From Treponema sp. (GTDB lineage: Bacteria > Spirochaetota > Spirochaetia > Treponematales > Breznakiellaceae): a DNA stretch of 13,946 nucleotides. This document shows positions 6,065 to 13,827 of this stretch, piece by piece. The notes below the pieces were generated by a model, which worked only from the letters and a program-made list of their open reading frames with translations, was not told where the DNA came from and did not search any database. Positions within the stretch are counted from its first letter, which is position 1. Every line of letters starts with the position of its first letter. A program made the position numbers and the translations under genes. The stretch lies in the NCBI GenBank assembly GCA_031268245.1, contig JAIRXN010000023.1, forward strand, positions 1 to 13,946, read 5' to 3'.

Positions 6065-8509
6065 ATGAAAAAAAACATTTGGACAAATATTATCTTTTTT
6101 GTGGCGGTTCCCTTTCTGCTTATCTTTACCCTGATATCCGCACTGATTCTGCAGACGATCTACAATGAAAAGATACGTGAAGTCAGACAGGACGTACAGA
6201 AACTGGCGCTCTACAACGAGATGAACCTCCGCGGTTTTCTTGAAAATTCCCGCCTTTCGGTAAAGATTGCGGCGGAGGAACTGGCGTATATAAAGGCGGA
6301 GGATCCCGGCGCCAGAGATGCGGGCGACAGGCTCATTATCGCCATGCTGAAAAATCCGGCGGTTGTCAATTGCTGGCTTGTGTTTGAACCGGATGCCTTT
6401 GACGGCAGGGATGCGGAACATGCCGGAGAGTATCCGGGAGCCCCCTCGGGACGCTATATGAGGTCATTCAGCCTCCTCCACGGCAGGGTTACCATTGTCA
6501 ATGACATGGACGAAAAAACCATTGACGATCCCGAGGAAGGGTACTATTACGCCATCCCGAAAAGGACCGAAAAACCCTATACCGACATTATCGGGGAAAA
6601 TAAGAAATTCTTCTGGGATTATAAAACCGGCGAAGGGCTGCTCAACACCTTTACTGTGGTTTCTCCGGTTTTCCGCGAAGACAGGTTTATCGGCTGTATA
6701 GGGATAGATGTATTACTCTCCTCCCTGGTGCTGGGGGACGAATTTATAAAAAATGCCGTTTCTATGCTTATCAATCCCGGCGGGACGGTGGTTCACTCCA
6801 GGAATTTTTCCAATGTCGGCAGGCATATTGAAGAGCTTCAATCTTCGAATATCGGGGCAATCCTGGATGCATTTGACGAATGGCGCGAGATTCAGATAAC
6901 AAGCGAAAGGAATCCGCTTTTCGAGGGCAGGGCCTACGTTCTCTTTCACCCCGTCTTTATTGACGATATTGACAAGCCGCTGTATATCTATGCCGCCATA
7001 CCGGGAAGCGAGGTAATTAAAGATGTCCGTCCGGTAATCACCCCCGTGATCATTTCCCTTTTGGCGGTCGCGGGTGTTTTTGCGGCACTGATCTTCTACA
7101 TTTACAGATCGATTTCAAATCCTATTCATATTCTCACCATGGCAAGCGATAAAATTTCCCAGGGGAATCTTGAGGAAGAAATCGCCGTTTTCGATTCCGC
7201 CGACGAACTGGGTATCCTCTCCCGATCCCTGAACCTTATGGTGGAACAGTTCCGGCTCCATCTGGGAATCGAGGAACAAAACCGCCAGATGCTGGAACTC
7301 TACACCAGGCTCAACAGCACAATATACAAATACCAGGACAGCCGGGAAGCCCTGGATGCCATACTCAGGATTATCTGCAGAAATTTCAACATTTCTACCG
7401 CCACCATGATCTGTCTTGAAAAAGGAAAAGCTGTTGTGTGCGCTTCCAAGGGCGAAAGCCCCTGGCCCCAGAACAGCGAATTTCCTTATCATTGGCAGGT
7501 CATATCCTTTATCAAAGACAAAAAATACGTAAATTTTAACGCGCACAGTCTCAAAGAAGCCGGAATTATTTTTACGAGCCGGTACTCTCTCTTCCTCTGC
7601 ATACTTCCCCTCTTTGCCGGGGAAGAACTCATAGCCTATGTCATAATGGAAAGCGGAAAAGAACGCGGGCCTTTCATCAATGACGATACGAGTCTTACCT
7701 TTATTCAGGATATTGTCTCCTACGCCTTTCTAAGAAGGCACAGTATTTCTGCTTCCCGGGAAGATCCGAATGAAGGCCGGCTTTCTGCTTCCGTCAAAAA
7801 AGCGGACACGGTCTCTGTGAAAGTACAGGCTCCTGAAGCCCTTCCCCCTGAGGAAGAAATGACGGACAAGAAACCGGATCCCCTGCAGGCCGCCAGGGCC
7901 ATTGAGGGCCTTGATGTTGACCGCGGGCTGATCCTTCTGGCAGGCTCTGCGGAACAATACTTCGAATTGATTAAATTTTCCGCCTCGGTCTTCCAAAATT
8001 CCATTGACCGCATGGATTCCAGCCTTGGAAACGGCGATCTTCCCGCCTTCGCCATAGAGGTTCACGGGGCCAAAGGCGCCCTCAACAACATCGGCGCGTC
8101 CGGTCTGGGAGAAGAGGCCCTGTATCTTGAAAGGGAAGGCAAGGCCGGCAACGGAGAATTCTGCAAAATAAATTATCCTGCCTTCAGAAAAAGACTTGCG
8201 GCGCTTGTGAAAAGCCTGGTCTCTCTCGAGACAAAAACAGACAACAGTAATACTGCGGAAACAGGACGCCCCGGGGCCGGTGTTTCGGCAGAGGAACTCT
8301 CCGGGGCCCTCAAAAAGGCTGCCGGCGCGTGTGAAGGCTACGATCCCTTCAAGGCCCGGGAGTATCTTGCCCCCTATATTCACAATGCGGGCCTGGATGA
8401 GGAAACCGGAAAAAAACTGGCCCTTATCAGTGAAAAGCTCAGCAATGTCGATTATGATGAAGCCCTGGCCGCCATCCGGGAACTTCTGAAAACATCCGGA
8501 GAAGGATGA
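6065..8509 (+). CDS. Membrane sensor: Cache-HAMP-GAF-HPt
   Basis: An 814-residue protein I place as a sensory phosphotransfer protein. TM1 is at about 8-31. A periplasmic dCache-type region (32-322) includes GYYYAIPKRTEKPYTDI and VVSPVFREDRFIGCIGIDVLL, the usual last strands of Cache modules. TM2 is at about 325-347, HAMP at about 346-398 and a GAF-like region at about 410-557. After a low-complexity linker an HPt domain spans about 611-717, with phosphoacceptor His667 in EVHGAKGALNNIGA. A helical tail (about 735-814) lacks such a His; similar tails end Treponema hybrid kinases. There is no histidine kinase, GGDEF, EAL or methyl-accepting domain, which is unusual for a Cache-HAMP protein. AGGAGG lies ten bases before the ATG. 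The gene is 38 bases after the HD-GYP gene and abuts the next one. The domain calls are by eye; HPt and HAMP are the firmest, GAF less so. Confidence 0.85.
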   Translation: MKKNIWTNIIFFVAVPFLLIFTLISALILQTIYNEKIREVRQDVQKLALYNEMNLRGFLENSRLSVKIAAEELAYIKAEDPGARDAGDRLIIAMLKNPAVVNCWLVFEPDAFDGRDAEHAGEYPGAPSGRYMRSFSLLHGRVTIVNDMDEKTIDDPEEGYYYAIPKRTEKPYTDIIGENKKFFWDYKTGEGLLNTFTVVSPVFREDRFIGCIGIDVLLSSLVLGDEFIKNAVSMLINPGGTVVHSRNFSNVGRHIEELQSSNIGAILDAFDEWREIQITSERNPLFEGRAYVLFHPVFIDDIDKPLYIYAAIPGSEVIKDVRPVITPVIISLLAVAGVFAALIFYIYRSISNPIHILTMASDKISQGNLEEEIAVFDSADELGILSRSLNLMVEQFRLHLGIEEQNRQMLELYTRLNSTIYKYQDSREALDAILRIICRNFNISTATMICLEKGKAVVCASKGESPWPQNSEFPYHWQVISFIKDKKYVNFNAHSLKEAGIIFTSRYSLFLCILPLFAGEELIAYVIMESGKERGPFINDDTSLTFIQDIVSYAFLRRHSISASREDPNEGRLSASVKKADTVSVKVQAPEALPPEEEMTDKKPDPLQAARAIEGLDVDRGLILLAGSAEQYFELIKFSASVFQNSIDRMDSSLGNGDLPAFAIEVHGAKGALNNIGASGLGEEALYLEREGKAGNGEFCKINYPAFRKRLAALVKSLVSLETKTDNSNTAETGRPGAGVSAEELSGALKKAAGACEGYDPFKAREYLAPYIHNAGLDEETGKKLALISEKLSNVDYDEALAAIRELLKTSGEG

Positions 8510-9460
8510 ATGAAGCATCTGTTCATCATAAACCCGAAGGCAAAGATGCTCAAAGACAAGATCGGCGATTTTGCAGCCGGGATACGGACATTCTTTTCGA
8601 GCTATCCCCAACTGGAGTACGACATCCACATTACGCGGTGGAAAAGGGATGCGGTAGGTTTTACCCGCCGTTATGTTTCCATGGCCGATTCCCTGGTCCG
8701 GGTCTATGCGGTCGGGGGAAACGGTACGCTTTTTGAGGTGGTCAACGGTGTGCAGGGACTTCCAAATGTGCAGATAGCCGTCTACCCCATGGGAACCAAC
8801 AATTCTTTTCTCTACACCTTCGGGAGAGAAGCCGTACTACGGCATTTCCGCTCCCTGCGGAATCTTGTGTTCTCCCATGTAATAAATGTTGATGTCATGA
8901 GGATCGGCAATAACTTCAGCATCAATGCCAGTCTTGTGGGAGTGGAAGCCATGGGTTATCAGAGGGGTGCGGAAATATATGAAAAGCTGCCCATGCCCAT
9001 TAATTTTTGTTATCAGAGTGCGGGAGTACTGGAAATTATTAAAAAGGGGAAGAACAGGAGCCAGGATTACCGCATAGAACTTGACGGGAAAAATTTAAAC
9101 GGTTCCTATCTGAGCCTGACAGTCGCAAATTCTCCCTGCTACGGCAAGGGGCTGCCCGGCCCCTTTGACGCAAAAATAGACGACGGCCTTCTTGATATAT
9201 ACCTGATAAAAGACATACCGAAACTCCTGATTCCCCGTATCATCAACGATTACCACCACGGCCTGTACACCAAATGGAAGCTCTACATTAGTCATTACAC
9301 GGGGCGTTCGCTTTCGATCAGCTCAGATACGGTTATGAGCATTGTTTTTGACGGAGAAGTCTTTTATGACACATCCGTCCGTTATGAGATAGTTCCCCGG
9401 GCAATTGATTTTGTCTATCCCGGCAGCATTACTGCTGCGGAGAAACAGAATGCCGAATAA
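8510..9460 (+). CDS. Diacylglycerol/lipid kinase family protein (altered GGDGT motif)
   Basis: A 316-residue protein of the DAGK_cat (YegS/DgkB/BmrU) fold, which phosphorylates diacylglycerol or related lipids with ATP at the membrane face. The start MKHLFIINPKAK is the usual first strand of the family. The nucleotide-binding signature reads GGNGTLFEVVNG, with Asn71 where family members have Asp (GGDGT). The following block is PMGTNNSFLYTFG in place of P-x-GT-x-ND. The C-terminal part keeps IDDGLLDIYLIKD (Asp224-Asp225), the normal signature of the beta-sandwich domain. The Asp of GGDGT is expected to take part in Mg-ATP binding or catalysis, so activity may be lost or altered. The start at 8510 directly follows the preceding stop, with GGAG eight bases upstream. 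The next gene overlaps it by 11 bases. Location between two phosphorelay genes suggests a linked role, which is inference. Confidence 0.85.
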   Translation: MKHLFIINPKAKMLKDKIGDFAAGIRTFFSSYPQLEYDIHITRWKRDAVGFTRRYVSMADSLVRVYAVGGNGTLFEVVNGVQGLPNVQIAVYPMGTNNSFLYTFGREAVLRHFRSLRNLVFSHVINVDVMRIGNNFSINASLVGVEAMGYQRGAEIYEKLPMPINFCYQSAGVLEIIKKGKNRSQDYRIELDGKNLNGSYLSLTVANSPCYGKGLPGPFDAKIDDGLLDIYLIKDIPKLLIPRIINDYHHGLYTKWKLYISHYTGRSLSISSDTVMSIVFDGEVFYDTSVRYEIVPRAIDFVYPGSITAAEKQNAE

Positions 9461-11888
9461 AATGAAAATCCTGCTTGCTCCTCCGGAACACTGGGAATCC
9501 TACCGGTTTTCCGTCTGGGCAACCATATCCGCCCTGACGCTGTATATTGCCATAATCTTTTTTTTCAGCCTGAAGACATGGATAAACTCAAGTGAGGCAG
9601 CCTTAAGAATAATTACGGTCATGGTATTCGCCCCTCTCTATTGCTTAATGGTTTTTAGGTTGAAACTAAAGAGGCATACCGTTTCATGGCTTGCCCCTTC
9701 TCTTTTTATGATTTTGGTAATGGCCGGAGTCTTTATCATGAAAGGAGATCCATTCTACTTCATGCTCTTCGATGTTGTCATTGTTATTGCATTTACATAC
9801 CTGGATCATATTGCTTTTCTCAAATACATGTTTATTACATTTCTTATGATCGTTCCCGTACTCTTTGTTTTTCATTTCCGGCTGCTGGGCCCGAATTATC
9901 CGATCAGCCAGAATTATATACATCTGATGCACTCTGTCCTGATCTCCGGAATCCTCTACGTCTTCTCCCGGTTCATACTAAACACCATGCGGGATATTGA
10001 AAAGTCGGGAGTAACTTTTAACGCCATAATGGAGACTACCCCGTCATACATGGTTATTATTGATGACAATGCCTCTGTTGAATATATCAGCGATTCGCTT
10101 GCCGCATGGCTGGATATAACCCAGAAAGAGTATGTTATCGGCCGTCCGCTGATAGATATTTTCCCCCTGGGCCAGATGCGGATGATATTCCAGGAATTAA
10201 TGGAACAGGGAGGTTATGTAGAAAAGGATTTTGAGGTTGACATTGGGGATACCCACTACTACTTTATGCTTCGTTCATCAACCCTTAAAGAAGGCGGCTT
10301 TTCCCGGCTGATTGAGTGGATGGACATCAGCCCCATCATGAATGCAAAGATCGAAGCCGAGTCCGCCGCCAGGGCAAAAAGCGAATTCCTTGCCAACATA
10401 AGCCACGAGATCCGCACCCCCATGAATGCCATCATCGGCATGACGGATCTGATGCTTATCAACCCTCTGGAGGAAGAACAAATAAACCGGGCGGAAACCG
10501 TCAGGGTAGCGGCGATAAGCCTTCTCAGCATTATTAATGATATACTCGATTTTTCAAAGATCGATGCCAGGAAGATGGAAATAGTTCCCAAGCCCTTCGA
10601 TATTGTTTCCTGTATCAGAGACACGATCAGCATCATCAATATCAAGGCTGCCGGCGCAGGGCTTGTCTTTACCGTTTTTATTTCAAAGGATCTGCCGGAC
10701 ATAGTCAACACCGACGAACTGCGGCTCAAGCAATGCCTCATAAACATCCTCAACAACGCTGTCAAGTTCACCAAAAAAGGGGGCGTCTCTCTCAAGGTAT
10801 GGGCCGAATACAATGAAGACAACGAAAACATGTCTCTCTATTTTTCTGTTACCGATACGGGCATAGGCATAAAGAATGAGGATATAGATAAACTCTTTGG
10901 AGAATTTCAGCGCTTGGATGTCCATAAGAACAGAGACATTGTTGGTACAGGACTCGGGCTTGCCATTTCCAAACGGCTGGTAGAACTCATGGGCGGCGCC
11001 ATAATGGTAGAAAGCGAATACGGCAAAGGAACAACCTTTACATTTTTTGTTCTGGATTATGGGCAGCCTCCGGAATTACAGAGAATTCCCCAAAAAGTGG
11101 CTCATGTTCCGGAACCGGAAAGGTTCAACGTCCTCGCCTATGAATCCAGCAGCTTTAACGCCGATGTCCTTTCCCTGATGCTCAAAGAGATTGGAGTAAA
11201 AAGCACCGTACTGGCAGAGAGGGAAGAATTCAAGAAACAGCTTGCGGCGGAACATTATACCCATATTTTCTTTGACAAATCCGCTCTTGACATTGTATCT
11301 CCCTGTCTCCAGGATCATAAAAATACCGTTTGGATAATACTCCGGGAACTTAACGAAAAATTCGAAGGCGGCATAAAGGAATCCCTTACCCGTCCCATTC
11401 TTACCAACTTCCTTGGCAACATCATCAACGGCGGAAGGGCCTATGAAAGGAGAAGGCGCGCCAGGGACGACGGCAGTGAAAAAAAGCAGTTCAGTACCAG
11501 AAATGTCAAGGCGCTGGTAGTGGACGATAATCTCGTGAACCTTATGGTAGCCAAGGGCCTTCTGCAAAAGTACGGCGTGGAAGTGGATACTGCCGGAGGC
11601 GGAAAGGAAGCCGTTGCCATGGTTCAGGAGAGCCTCTATGACCTTGTATTCATGGATCACATGATGCCCGGGATGGATGGCATTGAAGCCACAGCCGCTA
11701 TCCGGAACGCCGGAGAGGATTACGAAAATCTTACAATCATCGCCCTTTCGGCCAATGCGGTTTCGGGGATGGAGGAACTCTTTATCGAAAACGGCATGAA
11801 TGCCTTCCTCTCAAAACCGATTATGCTGGACAGCCTGCAGGAGATTCTCATCCGTTTCCTGCCGAAAGACAAAATCCTTTTGGAGTAA
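9450..11888 (+). CDS. Six-TM PAS hybrid histidine kinase with two receiver domains, one degenerate
   Basis: An 812-residue membrane hybrid kinase. Six predicted TM segments lie at about 22-39, 53-70, 78-96, 101-118, 122-141 and 158-177, with short loops and no large periplasmic domain. A PAS domain (about 189-295) precedes HisKA with His319 in SHEIRTPMNAIIGM. The ATPase domain has NILNNAVKFT (N-box, about 430-440), DTGIGI and GTGLGLAISKR. A receiver-like region (about 556-663) lacks the acidic pair and has Arg-Pro in place of Lys-Pro; its only candidate Asp is 609. A canonical receiver (about 685-808) has VVDDN, phospho-Asp736 in MDHMMPGMDG and SKP. It ends there without an HPt. The frame opens at 9405, but GGAGA six bases before the ATG at 9450 supports that start, overlapping the kinase-like gene by 11 bases. 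The HPt partner is probably the Cache protein upstream. Confidence 0.93.
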   Translation: MPNKMKILLAPPEHWESYRFSVWATISALTLYIAIIFFFSLKTWINSSEAALRIITVMVFAPLYCLMVFRLKLKRHTVSWLAPSLFMILVMAGVFIMKGDPFYFMLFDVVIVIAFTYLDHIAFLKYMFITFLMIVPVLFVFHFRLLGPNYPISQNYIHLMHSVLISGILYVFSRFILNTMRDIEKSGVTFNAIMETTPSYMVIIDDNASVEYISDSLAAWLDITQKEYVIGRPLIDIFPLGQMRMIFQELMEQGGYVEKDFEVDIGDTHYYFMLRSSTLKEGGFSRLIEWMDISPIMNAKIEAESAARAKSEFLANISHEIRTPMNAIIGMTDLMLINPLEEEQINRAETVRVAAISLLSIINDILDFSKIDARKMEIVPKPFDIVSCIRDTISIINIKAAGAGLVFTVFISKDLPDIVNTDELRLKQCLINILNNAVKFTKKGGVSLKVWAEYNEDNENMSLYFSVTDTGIGIKNEDIDKLFGEFQRLDVHKNRDIVGTGLGLAISKRLVELMGGAIMVESEYGKGTTFTFFVLDYGQPPELQRIPQKVAHVPEPERFNVLAYESSSFNADVLSLMLKEIGVKSTVLAEREEFKKQLAAEHYTHIFFDKSALDIVSPCLQDHKNTVWIILRELNEKFEGGIKESLTRPILTNFLGNIINGGRAYERRRRARDDGSEKKQFSTRNVKALVVDDNLVNLMVAKGLLQKYGVEVDTAGGGKEAVAMVQESLYDLVFMDHMMPGMDGIEATAAIRNAGEDYENLTIIALSANAVSGMEELFIENGMNAFLSKPIMLDSLQEILIRFLPKDKILLE

Positions 11889-11889
11889 T

Positions 11890-11921
11890 GGGCTGATTTT
11901 CAGCCCTAGCTGATTTTCAGC
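11890..11921 (+). terminator. Tandem hairpins after the hybrid kinase gene
   Basis: Two near-identical units, GGGCTGATTTTCAGCCC (11890-11906) and a copy of its inner part, GCTGATTTTCAGC with trailing CC (11909-11923), follow the stop codon immediately. The first gives a six-bp GC-rich stem with a five-base loop, the second a four-bp stem. There is no U-run after either, so a rho-independent terminator is only possible. Alternatively it slows RNase decay of the operon transcript. Confidence 0.45.
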
Positions 11922-11939
11922 CCTGGCCGAAAACGCCCC

Positions 11940-11968
11940 TTGCAAAAAAAGCGGAGTCAGGATATTAT
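11940..11968 (+). promoter_or_regulatory. Weak promoter candidate before the coiled-coil gene
   Basis: TTGCAA (11940-11945), a 17-base spacer and TATTAT (11963-11968). The -35 matches four of six positions and the -10 five of six. Transcription would then begin about 11975, almost at the ATG at 11977, giving a leaderless message; this conflicts with the better-placed ribosome site for the TTG at 11971. Either the promoter or the TTG start is likely wrong. Confidence 0.22.
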
Positions 11969-11970
11969 TA

Positions 11971-13695
11971 TTGACTATGGCAGATTTACAAAAGATTGAG
12001 GCGGGTATCAATCCTGAGGAACTCAGGGAGATTGAACGCCAAATTGACGATATTACACAAAAAAACCGTATTGATACCGGTGGTATTCCCATGAATCCCC
12101 TCCACGGAGAACTCAGGTTTCCCTTGACGGTAAACCTTCTTGTGTTCGCCATTGTTGCAGGAGCCCTTCTGGGAGTTTTTATCTATTTTAACCGGGAACA
12201 GAACGACATCTTCCGCAACGGTATAACGTACAGTTCCATAGAAGGCCGGCTTCTCAAAACTCTCAGGAACGACGCATCCTCAAACATCACGGCCAAAGAG
12301 AAGGAACTTGTAGACATCAGAAATTACCTTCTCGGCCTGGAAGAAGAATACCGCATGTCCATTGGCTCCCTTGACGGAGAAGAAAAAGAGCGTTACGAGG
12401 CGGCATACCAGAAAGACAAGCTGGGGTATCAGGAACAGATCCGGCTTCTTAACCAGGAGAGGCAGATCTTACAGGACGATCTTCGCAGCAGGGAAAACGA
12501 GGTCTATCTTGCCTCATCTTCCGGCCAGTACAGTTCCCTTAACACCGAAGAAGAAGAAGCCGTTTCCGCACTGAAGAGTATGAATTCCGGCAGCGAAGAA
12601 AAACGGATGAGGGATGCCCAAATTCAGGGCATGTATAACCAGATTCAACTGAGTTATGACAGGGAAGACTGGGAGGAAGTTATCCGGCAGTCCGAGCTTC
12701 TGACCGGTTACCTTTCCGAGTATCCCCAGGAGGGAATTGAAAGTGCGGAACAGATCGGAATAGATCTTTTCCTGAGCGCTTCCCTCGAAAGGGCGGCGCG
12801 GATGGAACTGGAACGGCTCATGCAGATTCCGCCCGCAGAAGCAGTCGCGGAGGATGACGATGAAAAAAACGCCATGGCGGTCGAACTGGCGCTCTTCCGG
12901 GACCAGCTTGAAGCGGCCAATGCCGCATCCGCCGTCGCGGCCGATCAGTTGGCCGTCCTTCGTCTCTCTCTTGAAAACGCCCAGACGGGCCAAAGCGCCG
13001 CGACGCTTGCCTCTGCGGCCGGCATTGAAGCCCTTAGAGCCAGCCATGCGGCGGAAATCGAAAGGATCAATAGCAGCGCCGTCATCGAACGGACCCGCCT
13101 TGAAGAGAGAATCCGCCTGCTGGAAAACCGGCTTAGCATGTCCGAAGAGGAACGGGCCGCCCTGAATCAGGATCTAAGCGCTCTTGCCGCAGGCGGGGCG
13201 CAGGGCCGGGAACTCAGCGCCGCCGAAATTGCCGCGCTGCAGACCCGGATTCGGGAACTGGAAGGGGAAAGAGTTTCCCTTAACCGGAACCTGGAAAATC
13301 TCCACAGCCAGTACAATGAGTTATACATCCTGGAACAGGGTGAACGTATTCCTGCGGCGGCCTACTGGGCCCTCATCGCCGCATACAAATCCTATGAGGC
13401 TTCCGGAGGCGCTCTTCCCGATCTCAAGAACTTTTTGGGAGGCGGAGAACCGCAGAACAGTTTCCCCCAATTCAACAACATGGTTATCCGCATGGCTGAC
13501 GAGATACTGAGGGTAGGCAACCGGGACGGCATAGCCAATGTAACGCATATTCTGGAAGTTACCCTGAGAATTACCGATCAGGAAACAAGGAGACGTTATC
13601 TTGAGGCCATGAAGATGCGCTATCCTAACCAGTCTGAAGTCAACGCTTTTATCGATATTCTGCTTCTCCACCTGGGGACCGCGCCGGGAGTTTGA
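11971..13695 (+). CDS. Membrane-anchored coiled-coil protein of unknown function
   Basis: I do not recognise this 574-residue protein. It has a charged N-terminal segment (1-50), one TM helix (about 52-73), and a long helical region. The first coiled coil is at about 85-185 (Glu/Lys/Gln-rich). A TPR-like helical stretch follows at about 200-290 (IQLSYDREDWEEVIRQSELL). An alanine-rich second coiled coil is at about 298-455 (ERTRLEERIRLLENRLSMSEEERAAL). A folded C-terminal region closes it (about 460-574: PAAAYWALIAAYKSYEASGG, then FPQFNNMVIRMADEIL). It has no signal-peptide cleavage site, so it looks like a bitopic inner-membrane protein; which side the coil faces is unclear. The TTG at 11971 has AGGA eight bases upstream, while the ATG at 11977 (572 residues) is 14 bases from it. 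A cell-envelope, division or scaffold role is conceivable but not shown. The stop codon overlaps a palindromic repeat. Confidence 0.8.
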   Translation: MTMADLQKIEAGINPEELREIERQIDDITQKNRIDTGGIPMNPLHGELRFPLTVNLLVFAIVAGALLGVFIYFNREQNDIFRNGITYSSIEGRLLKTLRNDASSNITAKEKELVDIRNYLLGLEEEYRMSIGSLDGEEKERYEAAYQKDKLGYQEQIRLLNQERQILQDDLRSRENEVYLASSSGQYSSLNTEEEEAVSALKSMNSGSEEKRMRDAQIQGMYNQIQLSYDREDWEEVIRQSELLTGYLSEYPQEGIESAEQIGIDLFLSASLERAARMELERLMQIPPAEAVAEDDDEKNAMAVELALFRDQLEAANAASAVAADQLAVLRLSLENAQTGQSAATLASAAGIEALRASHAAEIERINSSAVIERTRLEERIRLLENRLSMSEEERAALNQDLSALAAGGAQGRELSAAEIAALQTRIRELEGERVSLNRNLENLHSQYNELYILEQGERIPAAAYWALIAAYKSYEASGGALPDLKNFLGGGEPQNSFPQFNNMVIRMADEILRVGNRDGIANVTHILEVTLRITDQETRRRYLEAMKMRYPNQSEVNAFIDILLLHLGTAPGV

Positions 13696-13733
13696 GCTTG
13701 TTCCAAAACTTAAGTTTTTTTCGGAACAGCCTC
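13694..13733. repeat. Short 40-bp relative of the terminal repeat
   Basis: It starts GAGCTTGTTCCAAAACTT and ends GGAACAGCCTC, the same two ends as the right-hand 119-bp copy, joined by AAGTTTTTTTC. It looks like the 119-bp element with its middle removed. It folds on GAG/CTC, a two-base internal loop, TGTTCC/GGAACA and an inner self-complementary AAAACTTAAGTTTT. Its first two bases are the last two of the stop codon of the coiled-coil gene, so it also serves as the 3' end of that gene and may act as a terminator. Confidence 0.8.
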
Positions 13734-13827
13734 GTTTAACTAGTGTTCCGTCTTAAACAAAAGGATTAATGAAGTCAAACCACGGACCACACAGAAAAGT
13801 AAGAAAAAGAGCAAGAAATAGTGATTC
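13734..13827. other. Spacer without a recognised gene
   Basis: A purine-rich stretch between the short and the long repeat. It holds a segment reading CCACGGACCACACAGA, which resembles the degenerate CCACGGA-type intergenic motif seen in many environmental bacteria. An open frame starting at 13769 runs through the right repeat to the window edge, but its Shine-Dalgarno would be only three bases from the ATG, and half of it is repeat sequence. I see no supported feature here. Confidence 0.4.

Noticed and set aside
7730..8629. A 299-codon minus-strand frame opposite the HPt region
   Set aside because: It is the antisense of the HPt and tail coding region and crosses a real gene junction; low-quality protein sequence.
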